A stretch of DNA of 64,000 bases from Phyto melanocephala (Eukaryota; Arthropoda; Insecta; Diptera; Rhinophoridae). Where the stretch lies: NCBI GenBank assembly GCA_941918925.1, contig OW799236.1, positions 85,276,213 through 85,340,212 of the forward strand, in the 5' to 3' direction. The notes under the pieces are model-generated. The model was not told where the DNA came from and did not search any database. It worked only from the letters and a program-made list of their open reading frames with translations. The translations under genes and the position numbers were made by a program. Positions 1 to 12,690 of this stretch are shown piece by piece (the stretch's first letter is position 1; every line of letters starts with the position of its first letter).

Positions 1-521
1 AGACTAAATTTACGAAAATATTTTTATAATGATAATATTTGTATGATTCAATTATGTATGGAACAAAATATCGGCCAAATGGCCACCCAACCTAGGCGGC
101 ACGCCACGATCCGATAGTCCAAATTTTCAATGACACTGTTGATGCTCGATTGTTGGGCACGATGATGAGTCGAGGTTGCTTGCTCTTTTGCCACGTTATC
201 GTGAAAAACAGCAATGTTTCCCATTTAACGAACTAAGATGGCATTCACAGATGTTTTCACATTTCATACAGACCTGCTTTACAGACATTTAAATATTTTT
301 TACAATTCTCACGATTGTGGACGAATTCGAACGATTATGTTGACCAAAAGAATCACGAAGTGCACAAAATACATTTTGATTTGAACGCCCATTTTTATAA
401 AAATCTTTATCTGAGAAATCTTTAGTCTGAGATTGAGAAATGTCAAATGAAATACAAGAAAAAAGTTGAAGTTTAGATGTGGTTCACCTTAAACATGGGC
501 CCTTAAAATTTGACCACCCTC
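1..521 (-). mobile_element. Mariner-type remnant (family M1), cut by the window edge
   Basis: The right terminus ends in a TIR reading ccaccct next to TA (522-523). The minus strand matches the 49.6-kb copy: a region encoding the HHRAQQ motif and the C-terminal part of a mariner-like transposase, followed by the same terminal sequence. Heavily decayed. The other end lies left of the window. Confidence 0.7.
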
Positions 522-610
522 TACAAAGAAAGTGTTACATATTTTATTATAAACAGATTATTCTATAGCGATTAACAAAATAATAAATATTGTGCTTTAA
601 ATGTACACAA

Positions 611-668
611 AATTGGTGGTGGGTATAAAAGATTCGGCACAGCCGAATATAGTGCTCTTACTTGTTCT
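611..668 (+). repeat. R1 repeat, 3' end only
   Basis: Carries the R1 terminus: gggtataaaagattcggcac, then the arm gccgaat and gctcttacttg. The stem ATTCGGC/GCCGAAT with a 3-base loop is intact. The rest of a standard R1 copy is absent upstream. Confidence 0.75.
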
Positions 669-830
669 TTAATGTTTATGTAAATATGTAGTGTATAAGT
701 ATGTATGTATATAAAAATTAGTTTTATTATTTTTTTATTTCTAACTTTAAAAAAGATTGTTGAATGATTTACAAATTTTTAGTTTTTTTTACCAATTAAT
801 TCAAAACCAGAGCATTGTATAAAAAAAATG

Positions 831-895
831 ATTTGATTTGTGTCATTTCGATTTGTGTCGTTTCGATTTTTGTCGTTTCGATTTGCGTCGCATTT
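831..895 (+). repeat. 15-bp minisatellite, about four units
   Basis: Tandem units close to gatttgtgtcgtttc, with one- or two-base differences among units. It produces overlapping open frames on both strands with a repeating Ile-Cys-Val-Val-Ser pattern (plus) or Asn-Arg-Asn-Asp (minus), which are not genes. Confidence 0.8.
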
Positions 896-1004
896 CTCCC
901 TACCTACCCTATTGACGACGCAAATCGGGGCTTTGGTGTATTTTATATCAATATTGAGGGGTTTGTAGGGGTTAAATTTTGTAATCACAAAATATGACAC
1001 ATAT

Positions 1005-1240
1005 GTACAAAAAATTATTGTACGCCATTTTGTAGTGACGGCCATTATTGAATTTAATTTTTTATAGTGTATTATATTTAACTGACCAATCCCTTTCATT
1101 TAATATCCACATTGTCTCTTTTAGTTGCCTAGAAGCTAATAAAAATCGATTTTCGTTTGTAAATTTTAGAAAAAAAAACGATATTTTTATTTTCGTGCCT
1201 ATATCTCAGTAAGTTTTAAGCGATTTGCTAGTTTTTTTTT
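1005..1240 (-). repeat. Internal module of an R1-related repeat
   Basis: Contains gccattttgtagtg, ccctttcatttaatatc and aaaaatcgattttcgtttgt. In opposite orientation these match the motifs found inside the long R1 copy at 41.6-42.2 kb (aaatggcgg, gatatcaaatgaaaggg). A sister segment lies at 3225-3480. Decayed and non-coding. Confidence 0.5.
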
Positions 1241-2011
1241 ATTTATAGACTATGATTTGTAATTTAGTGTTACTAGAGTATACATAAATTATTAGCTTCT
1301 TGACGGACTCGATATATTTAAAAAATATATATTTCTTCCTAATAATTTTTGCCAATAACTTTGCCGATTAGTGACCGATTCGTCCACCGTTCGTTCGTTT
1401 AACGAATAGCTCTAGGGACATATCATATCTATAAATAGTACGTGTAGTATAGTGTTGATAAATTAGATATGAGAAGTATTAATTTTTATGGTGAAAATCA
1501 GGAATTCGTGCTTGCTTGCTCATATTTCAGTAAGTTCTGAAACTATAGTGCTGGATTTCAAAAGCGATTTCCTGATATTTCTAAAATATTGATACGACAT
1601 ACGAGGTTCTTATCTTTTTAAATTCTGTTCTGTATTTAAGGAGTTAAAGTTACTACTAACACTTGCACAAAACATATGTATGTGTGTAACAAAACAAAAA
1701 TTATTTTAATAAAAACAAACTAGTGCATGTTGAATCAACATTGTTAATACAAATTGTTGTTGCAAAAACAGTGCTTTATGTATGTGGTATAAAAGGAAAA
1801 CAAAATCAACATTTAAAACTAGATTCGAGTCGAATGGGTAGAGCTCAATTCAGCATTACTGAACGAATGTATGACATTCAAAAAATTCTTGCTGGTTTTC
1901 TTTGTGCGGCTTTTATTACACATACACTACGTATGAGTGTTAAAATATGCAAATAGAAAAATTATCAATTATACGCCATAAACAAATTGTTGGTCGCAAG
2001 TAGAATGACAC
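1241..2011. other. AT-rich sequence without recognised gene
   Basis: A 77-codon open frame at 1723-1956 begins at a non-ATG codon and shows no family resemblance. No splice-supported exon was seen. Confidence 0.4.
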
Positions 2012-2339
2012 TAAGGGCCATTATTACAACTTGCCGACAAAGTTAATGTTAATAAAAGGTAACTTTTGTTAACGTGAGCAATAAACTGACCATTAAGTAT
2101 TTTTCGTTATTACAACCTGCCTGTAAAATAAATTGTATTTATTTTAAAGTATGGCAGCACCAAAGCAAATGCTGAACAAATTCATTAGTTCTTTAAAACC
2201 AAAGTGGCAACGACAAGCAAATAGTTAACAATTCCCTTATACGGTAGAAAATATGGTAACATTTAATTATAAACCTCACGTTAAAAGTTAAAGGTAGAGT
2301 GATCTTCCCTTTAACTTATCGGACACTTTTATGTATGTA

Positions 2340-3043
2340 TGACAGATGGTCAGACGGACAGACAGACAGACTGACAGACTGACAGGGCTTAATCGACTTC
2401 CCTATTCATAAGCTTTCAGAAAATATATACTTTATGGGGTCGGAAATGAAAATTGTAGAAATTTCACACGGAATGACAAACCTATATATACCCTTTTTCA
2501 CTGTGTGAAGGGTATAAAAAGCAAAAACCCACGACCACCTCGATTTTTTTTTCACAAAAACAACATTACAACAACAACATACATACAAACGTGTATACTG
2601 GTTAGAGAAAACGTGGCATCGAATCCCAGCTGAGCCAAAAAATTTTTTTTTTCAATTTTGTTTAAAAATTTTTTTTTTAATTTTTTTTATTTTTTTTTTT
2701 ATTTTTTATTTAATATATTATTTATATTTTTTTATTATTTTTTTTTTATATTTTTTTTTTTATATATAATATACATATATATAATAATTTTCTTTTTAAT
2801 TTTTTTTTAATTTTTTTTTTAAATTTTTTTTTAAATTTTTTTTTTATTTTTTTTTTTTTGCTTTTTAACATACATACGTGAATTTATAATTTTACAATGG
2901 GATGTTTTTATATATGTATGTTTTTATATGTATGTACGTATTTCATATGGGATGAATGGTGACACAAACTACTGTTATTGCATGACAACACGTTGTTAAG
3001 GGTATATAAGATTCGGCACGGCCGAATATAGCGCTCTTACTTG
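2340..3043 (+). repeat. R1 repeat copy a, with its 5' module inverted
   Basis: From 2517 to 3043 it matches the plus-oriented copy at 40.73-41.20 kb, including the tRNA-like block, the long T-rich tract and the terminal hairpin. Segment 2340-2516 is the reverse complement of the 5' module seen at 40444-40600 (its inner end reads ctgtgtgaagggtata). About 130 bases between the modules are missing. Confidence 0.8.
2591..2636 (+). repeat. tRNA-like block in R1 copy a
   Basis: tatactggttagag resembles a pol III A box and ggcatcgaatccc a B box. They are only about 7 bases apart instead of the 30-40 of a real tRNA, so this is a shortened tRNA-derived segment, not a tRNA gene. Confidence 0.5.
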
Positions 3044-3224
3044 TTAACATTAACTTTGTCGGCAAGTTGTAATATTGGCCCTAAATCAAATAACTGTAGT
3101 TTTACAGAAGTTTAAAACGTAACAGAAACTGTATTATCATAATATAATTTCTTTAGTAAAATTGCAACAGAATTGTTTTTAGTTATAATATCTAAAAGGG
3201 AAAAATTTTTAACTATTGTACTAC

Positions 3225-3480
3225 ATTTGTCTCATATATTCGCCATTTAATCTAAGACGCCAACTTGGCTTTTTACCTTTTCAGAGTTTGTTAGTTAGTT
3301 ACTGGTCAAGCCCTTTCATTTGATACCATTATTGGCTCTCTCGGTGATGTAAAAACTGAGAAAAATCGATTTTCTTTAGTAAATTTTAGAAAAAACACCG
3401 AAGCAGTTGTGTTTTGGTGTCTATATTTCAGTTGCAAACCGATTGATTCGTTTTTCTTAGAAATAATTTTCGAAAACACG
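3225..3480 (-). repeat. Internal module of an R1-related repeat
   Basis: Carries cgccatttaatc, ccctttcatttgatacc and aaaaatcgattttctttagt, matching in reverse the motif order of the R1 interior at 41.6-42.2 kb and the segment at 1005-1240. Confidence 0.5.
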
Positions 3481-3624
3481 GCTTTTAATTTTATGTCTTT
3501 ATAGTGTCCAAAAAATATTTAGGAACTTGAAAAATTTAATATATTTAAAAAATACATATAAAAATTTCCACATAACTTTTGCCTATTACCTTGCCGATTA
3601 GTAATGAACTTAACTGATTTTAAT

Positions 3625-4114
3625 AAAGGGTCCACCAAATAACTTTTTTTTTTTTTTGAAAATGCTATAAAAAAAGTGTAGCTTTGGCTATGCGCCGTCC
3701 TGTTGCCAATATCCTCCTCTTCAATTTTTGTGAACAAAAATTCGTTCAACATGGCCCGATAACGATGGCCATTGACTACGGCCACTCCTTGCTCACCAAA
3801 CAGTGACTCGTTTTGGGTGTATCGGCTTTTCAATGTATGCGTGAGGGTTTTCTGTGCCCCAAATGCGACAATTTTGCTTGTTTACATACCCGCCAAAATA
3901 AAAATGAGCTTCATCTAAAAAGATGATTTTTTTTTTGTAAAAATCGGCCAAAGTCATGTCGCAATATTTCCCAGCTTTGTTCAAGCGTATACACAACCAT
4001 ATTCGTTCAGCGGAAGGATAAATCTAATTATCTATCAAATCAGACATGAGCTAAGTGTTACCATTCACGAAATAAGCACTAGTTAAAAAAAAAAACGTAA
4101 GATGGCGGACCTTT
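3625..4114 (-). mobile_element. Internally deleted mariner-type element
   Basis: Ends read aaagggtccaccaaataact at the left and, inverted, aaaggtccgccatcttacgt at the right, both followed by a T run: imperfect TIRs. The minus strand encodes pieces of a mariner-type transposase: FLDEAHFYFGGYVNKQNCRI with the first catalytic Asp region, then VVNGHRYRAMLNEFLFTKIE. Segments between them and the ends are deleted or frameshifted, so it is inactive. Two apparent open frames (3519-3833, 3793-3996) are fragments of it. Confidence 0.8.
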
Positions 4115-7100
4115 TATAACTTGTGTTTAAATGAAATTTACCTAAACGCTTACTTAAATACAAAGTCTTTGTTGAATAAATCCTATTTTACTGTTCGTGG
4201 CTGGACGTTTAAAAACGTTCCTTGGAAAAATAAAACACATTTTTAAATTTTTAATCTAAATAAAATTTTTTATTTAATTTATTTTCATTTTTATCATTTT
4301 TAATAATAAGTATAATAACATTTTATTTTTTGTTTTTTATTTTAAATTATTAAGTATAACTTATTTTCTTTTATTTTTGTTATTTTTTTAAATTAAATTA
4401 AAATAATATAATTTGTTTCTTGTTTTTGTTTAAATTAAACGTATAATATTAGAATTAGGCAATCAATTGTTTTTTTTATTTATTATTTTAATGTTTTTTT
4501 TCTTGTTTTGTTTTTAAACAAAATTTAAGTTAATGTTTAAGTATTAGCGTTTTTCTTTATTTCAACGAATGTTTTCATTTAATGATTTTTGTTTTGTAGT
4601 AATAAAGCGATTTACGGTTGTTGTTTGTTTAATGGTGGTGGTGAGAAACAGTGATGGGTTATGGTATAGAATGTTAGTGGTGTTGATTTCGCTTTATGTT
4701 TTGTTTACAAGTTTTTGTTGTTCTTGTTGTTAAAATGTATACTCAATCAAAAAATTTTGTTGATTTTAACTCTAATTTTTATTATTACTTTTATGCTGTG
4801 TTGTTATTTCATTTATAAATCTATACTAGCCACCAAAGAGGGGGGAAATTTTGTTTATTATTTTTTTTTTATTAAACTGTTCAATTTTTTAAGTGCAACA
4901 TTGGTTTTTAATGTTTTTTTTTTAATCTTTTAAATTTTTTTTAATCAATTTTTAATATGTGTGAATGTTTGTTTTTTTCTGCTGATTTTTTTTTGTGTAT
5001 GTTTTTTAAATTTTTACGAGCAAAGGAAATTGGGGTAAATTTTTTAATGGATTTAGAAGTGTTTTTACTATACAATTTTATTTTTATTTATTAGTTTATT
5101 TATAATTTATTTTGTTAGTTATAATTAAACTTATACAATACATTGCTATTTCAATTATATTTTTATATTATTTAATATTATTTATTTTATTGGGGCCTAT
5201 TTTTTAGTCAGGATTTTTTAACGGTTTATTTGTTTAAATTTACTTATGTATAATACAAGTTTTTTTTTTTTTTTGTTTTATTTTCCATGTGACTAATGTT
5301 TATTTATAGTTTTTGTTGTGATTTAGTATGTTTGTTTGTATTTGTAATTTAATATTTATTTATTTTTCTAACAAAAGTTTTAGTTATTTTTTCGCCTAAA
5401 TTAGCACAAATGTGTTGAATTTTTTTGGTTTTTTATTCAGCGTGTGATTTGTATAATACTAGATTAGATTTTTTTGTTTTATTTTTTTCTAATTAGAAAA
5501 TTAAGTAGAGAAAATTTTTAATATACAAACAACTAAAAAATAAATGTATTAAATAAAAAAAAAAACACACAACATATAAAAAAGGAGCCTATTTGTTAAG
5601 CTTATTAAATTTTATGCCCCATATTTACAGAAAATATGTATGTATTTTAGTTAAAATTTTTCTTAAAATAATTTCAAATACATTTTTTATGAATATAGGC
5701 ATAAAGCTGTAATAAACGCTTTTGAATAGAAAAATAAATCAAAATTTATTTATAAACTATGATTTTTTAAGTCTTCATTTTTTTTAATTAAAATAAAAAA
5801 AATAAAGCAAACCGTTAAACAGTTTTAAAAAAAAAAATTTTGTTATATTATTTTTTCTAGTAAAGCTTTTAGAAAAAAGTTCAAAAGTCACAAAGCAACT
5901 TTTACGAAATTTCCCAAGACTTAGGAGTAAGCTTTTCTTTGTTCATTGATAATCATCTATAAAGTTTCTATTTGTAGTGAAATTTTGCAAATTTGAAAAA
6001 AATGCTTCATCAACTCTCTATTTAGAAAACATAGAACATTTCTGATTGATCTACATTTATTAAAAATATTTATATTAAATTCTATATTTATTTTAAGTTA
6101 AATGATTAAACAGAACTGGGGTCTACGAATTTTTCTATATTATAAGACATTTAAAACTCGTCGTAAAAAGCAGTCATAAAATGGAATCTGTTCTATTTTA
6201 GAGTATTTTTTATTTATTATACACAAAACTGTTACGAAACTTTAATAAAACTTTATATATTTTTAAAACTAAACCATATGACTTAGCAGTTTTTAAAACA
6301 ATTTTTTATAAACATAAATTAAATTTCAAAGTTTTTTAAAAATTCTTTACAATTTTCAAAGCTTTTTAAAAGTTTTTAGAAATATCGAAAAATTAGTACT
6401 TTATAACTTGTAAACATGAGTTTCTATTTGTTAAATAAAAACTAAATATATGATATAACAATAAAAAATAATTTTTTCTTGAAATAAAAAATTAAAAACA
6501 ATTGGCTTTTTCACAACCTGAGTAGTATGGTTGTGAGGCAAATAATTTTTCAAACAAAAATGTTGAAAAATATAACAAACTTATTTAAGGTTTTTACAAC
6601 ATATGTTAATACAACTTTACAACCCAGGTTGTGAACAGTGCAAATTATGTATTTTTTTTTTCGTTAAGTATTTTTTAATGAACACTTTCTGGGTCCAAGA
6701 TTTAGAATTAATATATATTTTTTTTTAATTTTTTCTTTAATTTTTAGTATAGTTAAGAATTATATAAATATTTTATTTGATAAAGTTTATGATAAAAAGG
6801 TAATAATAATATTTATAATAAGTATAATACAAGAGTATAATAATATATTTTTTGTTAAGACTTTATTAATTTTATTTTTAGTTTAAAAAAATGTAAATTA
6901 TAATTATGAAGCGCTGTGCCCTGTTTGTTTTTTTTTTTTTGTAGTGTTTTTATTTTTAATTCAAATATTTAACAATTTTAAGCATTTGTTAAGTTTATGT
7001 TCTATGTATAGATATATTTTTGGTTTTTAGTTTTTAATGATTTTGTCCGTTTGTAATTAATATTTAACATAGCTTTTCTTGAAGAAATAACTATATGAAA

Positions 7101-8210
7101 TTTTAATTATACTTCTACCGGTTTTTTACGTGAAGACATGTGGAATTTTTTAGTTTTATTTTCTAATTATAATGATTAACCTTTGATTTAATTTCTTGTT
7201 TTTTTTTTTCATTCAACTAATACTATTATTTTGTTTTTATTTAATTTAAATTTAAATAAAAATAATAAATAATTTTTTTGCCTGGCATTAGGTTGATTTT
7301 TTATTTTTATTACTAGTTTATTTTTTTTTATTTTCTTGTATTGTTTACCCGTAGTAACAAGTTTTTTTTTTGCTTTTTTTTCTGATTTTATAAAATGTTT
7401 CGTTAGTTTTTTTTTTTAATGTTAACGTTTTTTATCTAAATATTACTTACAATGCCATAAAACGTAATGTTTTAAATTTTTAATTTATGTATGTATATGT
7501 ATGAAATATGTATATATATATATATAATTGTATATAAAAAATAAATAAAATAACATAAAACATGTTTACAAAATTATAATTTATATTTAAATAATTTACT
7601 AAGTTCAGGTTACTTATATAAAATGTTCACTCAAATTAAGTTAACTAGCTAATAATGATGTGCCCACACCCGCAACTTGAAAAATATATAGAATTGAGTA
7701 CGCAATTGCATATAATCGTAATTATATTTTGTTTTTGTAATTCACATTTGTCGATTTGAAGTTGGCTGTATAAAGATATGAAAAAAAAATTAAAATTGCA
7801 TCAACAAAATCTAGCAGTGTAGACACAAATGCAATGTCAAACAATTATTATATTTTAACAATTCTCTAAAACTTAAGTTGCAAGTGGGAAATAGACACTA
7901 AATAAGACATCTGGGGGTAAATTTTTGTTCTGTAAAACTGTGGAATTAAAAGTTTTCGCATGTAATATCATATGGTATATCCATGCTGTGTGACTGTATT
8001 AAAACTCACAATATTACAGTACGCGAATTGTCACTCAGATTTTTTTTTAAATTTCACAGTGTACGATTTGCAACAGTAAAATGTACAAGAACTAAGCCTA
8101 ACACATTTTGACACCAAGGAGATCATATTTTTCTTTCTTTAAGTTGCACCCTAAATTAATCTTTCTTATCCCTTAAATTAAAAAAAAAAAAAAATTCTGC
8201 CATCCAACAT
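4115..8210. other. Long AT-rich, T-rich tract without gene
   Basis: Four kilobases of poly-T-interrupted sequence, a (TA)n run near 7507-7526, and no frame longer than 72 codons. The 4715-4933 frame is Leu/Phe/Ile-rich because of base composition. No TIR pair or exon recognised. Confidence 0.5.
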
Positions 8211-8219
8211 AAACTCTTG

Positions 8220-8408
8220 CAAGGCATATTTATTCATCAGGTAGTCTTGATTCGTTAGCTGATTATTTTTCTCTTCACTTATTTAAAATTTCAGCAGTCA
8301 AAGTCAATAAAAAAAAAACAATTTTCTCTCTTCTCTCATTTATTTCAAATGCCAAACCTCATATTATTATTTTTGAACTGCGATTACCTGATGAATAAAT
8401 ATGCCTTG
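8220..8408. mobile_element. Short MITE, CAAGG family, copy 1
   Basis: 189 bp with TIRs caaggcatatttattcatca / reverse complement at the right. Flanked by a direct repeat AAACTCTTG (8211-8219 and 8409-8417), an 8-9 bp target duplication as in hAT-type insertions. Non-coding. Confidence 0.88.
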
Positions 8409-8973
8409 AAACTCTTGAAACTCCTTGAAAAAAAAATTTAAAAAAAACGACAAATAAATTAAATATCTTTTCTTTACCCTTGTTTATAAATTATCCACTT
8501 ATATGTATTTTAACTAGTAGGGTTTAAAAACAATAAGAAGGTTACCAAGTAACAGAAAAAAAAACAAATTTAAAATAAATTTGATTAAATAAAAATAAGC
8601 AGATAGCCAACATTATTTATATGCGCTCACAATACGCATGGTAAGAGTATTTTTTATTTTATAACCATTTTAAACCGGACTATCAGCCCACCGTAAACAA
8701 CCCATTTTATAATTAGATATCTGAAGGAGTTGAGTAAAAACTTCCCAAAAATCCACTTCTTAGTATTCGTTATATTTCCTAATTATCATCGTTACAATAT
8801 TTTTTGTAAACACTGCTGATTAAATTCGTTCAAAATAGAAAAGCGTAAATATATACAGTAGTTACGTTAATAGCGATACAATGCATATTATCACTATAAT
8901 TTAAATACAATAAAGATAAAGAAAAAATACTTGTAAAATACCTAATACAGGAATATTCTCCCTAACAAATATA
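8409..8973. other. AT-rich spacer
   Basis: No gene or repeat boundary recognised between the two MITEs. Confidence 0.4.
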
Positions 8974-9644
8974 CCCCTTTCTCATTGGGCAAGTCACTTG
9001 CTCAAGTTAGTTTTTTATTTTTTTTTATTTTTCTTTGAACTTGCTTTCATGTTCAGACTCAGCAATTGACTTGCCCAAGTTTCGTTCTCTTTTACTTATT
9101 ATACTCTTCACACAGTGAAAAAGGGTATAGATAGGTTTGTCATTCCGTTTGAAATTTCTACAATTATCAATTATCTACACATACATACAAACGTGGTATA
9201 CTGGTTAGAGTGAGCCAACAATTTTTTTTTATTTTATATATTATTCAAATTTTTATTGTTTTATTTTTAATTTTTCTTTTAATTTATTTTTTTTTAAACA
9301 CATAAGTAAACTAAATTTATAATATTACAATCGGATGTTTTTATATATGTATGTACGTATTTCATATGAGATAAATGGTGATATAAACAATTGTTGTTGC
9401 ATGACTACACGTTGTAAAGGGTACATAAGATTCGGCATGGCCGAATATAGCACTCTTGTTTGTTTTTTTTCTTTTTTGTTTTTGGTTTCTCAACAAAAAC
9501 TTGCTCGTACTTGCCGAGTACAGGCAAGTGTGTACTCAAAAATGAGCAAGTTTCTTCCTCTTAACCCGACCTTACCCCTTTTGACTATAAACACAACACT
9601 TGCGCAAGTCACTTGCGCAAGTGACTTGCCCAATGAGAAAGCGG
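8974..9644. mobile_element. MITE of the ACTTG family (Tc1/mariner-like), split by an R1 insertion
   Basis: TIRs ccccttt ctcattgggcaagt and, inverted, ccgctttctcattgggcaag; flanks are TA on both sides (8972-8973, 9645-9646). The interior is rich in acttgc/gcaagt motifs. R1 copy b occupies 9100-9462. The related copy at 12691-13085 lacks R1 and shows the uninterrupted interior. Confidence 0.82.
9100..9462 (+). repeat. R1 repeat copy b, internally shortened
   Basis: Starts tatactcttcacacagtg, ends cggcatggccgaatatagca plus ctcttgtttg. The middle is shortened and the tRNA-like block is reduced to tatactggttagag joined directly to tgagcc. Lies inside the MITE 8974-9644. Confidence 0.8.
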
Positions 9645-10764
9645 TAATACTCTTACCATCATACGCACGTCTTAACATACATTTCAGTGTCTGTACAAAA
9701 GTAAAATCACTGTTAACTAACTCAGTGTTGCCAGCTTAACAACTTTTGTCCTATGATTTTATTTAAATAATATAGAAAGATTTTAATTTTTTTAATGGAG
9801 AATTTTTTCAAAATCTGTTTGAAAATGTTTTTGTTGAAGAAAGAAATGTTGTACACTATATTATATATTTACAAAAACTGTTAAAGAAATGTTGGTCTTA
9901 TAAAACTTTTCTGAAATAAAAAGAAATATTTTGAAAGAAGTATTTTTCCTGCATTTAAACAAGATCGTTATATGAACATTTCTTACTGTTACAAAAAGAC
10001 AACTGCCAGTTAAAATTCATATTGTAAAATAAAAATAATTTTAAATATGAAAACAAGGATTAATTGTTAAGGACTCCCTTGCTAAATAAATTATAAGTTA
10101 AGTTGTTTTAACCAAAAATTTAATATTAACTTCAACTATATATATTTTTTGTAATTTAAATTAATAATTTATTACATATTTTTTTTATTATTTTTCTAAT
10201 ATTTCTTAGTTAATGTTTAAAACATTACTATTGTTAATGTTACATTTTTTTTTATTATTTTAAAAAATTATCAGATAAAGTTAAATTAGGAATATTGTTT
10301 GTTTCTTATAACATAAATAACTTAATATTTTTTTTTATTAAAAAAGGAGGTGGGTTTTCTTAAACTAAAAATTAAAATACTAACTTTTTTTATGTCAAAA
10401 CAAGAAAAAATCTTTTTTTTACTTTAAGGGCAGTTTTTATTTTATTTTCTTCAAATATTGTTTTGCATAAAAAAAATTAGTATCTTAGTTTTTGTTTGCA
10501 AAAACCTAAAGCTTTGGTTAGTTGCATGATAACAACAAATATGGTGAGAAAAACAAATATTAAAATTATAATAAATTATGCCATAATTGAAAAATTTTTT
10601 GAATAACAATTTTTATGTTGAACGGTTTTTAAAACAAATATTTACTGGATTTTAATAATTTTATTTTTACTTTAAGTCAAAAAGCCGTCATTTAAAAAAC
10701 TATTTTTATTGTGCACACATTATGTAAAATAAAAATATTATTAACTGTTTATAAAGCGCTTTTG
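9645..10764. other. AT-rich spacer without gene
   Basis: No supported exon; poly-T and poly-A tracts only. Confidence 0.4.
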
Positions 10765-10850
10765 AAACTGATTTTCTATGGAAATTTGAATTATAAACCT
10801 CTTAAATTAAAAAAGGTTTATAAACTAAACTTCCATGGAAAATCAGTTTT
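10765..10850. repeat. 86-bp palindrome
   Basis: aaactgattttctatggaaa at the left is answered by ttccatggaaaatcagtttt at the right, with inner arms ataaacct / aggtttat. Reads as a hairpin or tiny MITE. It also creates the open frame 10711-10962, which is not a gene. Confidence 0.7.
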
Positions 10851-12690
10851 TTTAACCCTTAATTTTATGGATAAAATAGTATATAAAAAAATATTTAAGG
10901 TTTTTTTTATTAAAGGAAAATTTTGTGTACAACATCTATCAAATAAGCTATTAATAAATTGAAATTATTTTATATGAATACGGCAGTTATTTTATTCTTC
11001 TTAAGTGTATCTGCTATGTTATGTAACGAGTCATCGAATTTAGCGCACAATAACAAACTGTTTGCAGAATGATGGTTATAAATTTGTTTATATTTTTCTG
11101 TGTATTGAAAATATGTCAACTTTTTGTTGTTTTTGTGTTCAGTATCTTTCATATTAAAAATCAAGTTGAACGGTATGCGGTATTGTACAAGAAAAAATTG
11201 TTTGGCAACATAATATGCGATCTAGACTTAAGGTCAAGGTACATCTCACGCTCTACCGTTAAATAAAATGCTGCCAAAACTATGGTGTACTTTTTTAAGT
11301 TTTTTTATCTTTACAATAAAACAAAAATTAAGCAACTGCTATAACAAATATTAAGCGCTCCAAAAGTTATTCAATTATAAACACAAATTTTTACACGAAC
11401 CGAAAAATGTTAACATCACTGATCTTATATTTTTTTTTTTTACAAAAAAATATAAACAAACAACAACTGTCAATGATGACAACAACAAACCCGCTAATTT
11501 TACAACTGCCGTAAAGGGGAAAATTTACTTGCCTTATTGAGGAAAAATTATGAGCCCTTTCTTTTAAGAAAATAACACAAAATTAGAACTTTTCGCATAA
11601 AATGGAGAAAAATAATAGAAAAAATGAAATATTTTTAAGCTTATGCTAAAAGCAAACATTATAACACTGCGACCATAAATAATGCAAATATTCAATTTAA
11701 AAACAAATTCTAAAACGTTTTAAAAAGTATTTTTTCATGACATTACTAACAAATAATTTTAATTATTCAGGAACTACATATGTATGTATGTAAGTAAATG
11801 ATAAGGTCAACTTTTTTGACTAAATTATCTGAGATCTTTATTATGTTTATTTTCTAATGGTTGTAAACGTATAAAAGAATAAAATCGGTGGACTTTTCTC
11901 TAGTAACATGTTCTCAGATAATAGTCAAATATAAAAAATATAAATTCGGAGTTGGTAAAACATTATACTTTTTAAAATAAAAAAGTAAACGCTACAGATG
12001 ATATTAAGTTTAAAATATTATTTGAAATTGTTTGTAACAATGCCATTATATTTAAATTTTTATTTAAAAAAAAAAATATTAACAACAAAAAACTTTTTTC
12101 TGTACATCGCTTTCATCTTTACTTAAATATTGCGCGCTCTAGTTATATCTATGTGTTAAAAGCACGATTGTAGCTGATACTAAAAAAAGTGCCTATAATC
12201 AAATTAAAATCACCTAAAATCACACAAAAGTTTGAAAAAAGCATTCTGCAGATTCTGCAGAAGTTAACTGATGATAAAGTGAGTTAATTTAAGTGAAAAT
12301 ACTAATGATTTTAACATTACTGTGTCATTGGAAATTATGTGTTAATAATAAAACTCATGCAAATCCGATATTTAAGGTTAATGTTGTTTGTTTACATGAA
12401 TTGTTTAAGATATTTTGCATTCATTTTGTGGCACATCATTTATGACAAAATACTTCGCATTTAGAAAAGTATTTGAAATTAATCATTTTTTCACTATTGA
12501 TTTCGAAGTTCTGAAAATGTAATTCACTTTGCACTACCTACAATTTTTTTGCTGCATATTTATATGGTTCTGAACAAGAATGATTAATGATTTAATCATT
12601 CTTGGTTCTGAATGTAGGCTTAAGGTAGAATTAGTAGATTCGTGACGTTTTTCTCTAAAATCTCTGTAACTTTTAACTGTGTGGTACTTA
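10851..12690. other. AT-rich spacer with a small hairpin at 12568-12603
   Basis: A 13-bp stem caagaatgattaa / ttaatcattcttg with a 4-base loop lies at about 12572-12601. Otherwise no gene. Short open frames at 10970-11266 lie on both strands and lack support. Confidence 0.4.

Larger units (their letters stand above)
2015..3081. mobile_element. PIF/Harbinger-type MITE with R1 inserted in it
   Basis: TIRs begin gggccattattacaacttgc at the left and, inverted, gggccaatattacaacttgc at the right. They extend about 37 bp. A 3-bp TAA duplication flanks it (2012-2014 and 3082-3084), typical of PIF/Harbinger insertions. An R1 repeat (2340-3043) sits against the inner edge of the right TIR, so R1 arrived later. 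One arm of a second copy is at 46779-46903. No transposase gene. Confidence 0.82.

Noticed and set aside
779..1099. 106-codon minus-strand frame with Asn-Arg-Asn-Asp repeats
   Set aside because: It is the 15-bp minisatellite read in the open frame, extended by chance.
2591..2636. tRNA gene
   Set aside because: A- and B-box-like motifs are too close together, there is no anticodon arm or acceptor stem, and the block recurs inside repeats.
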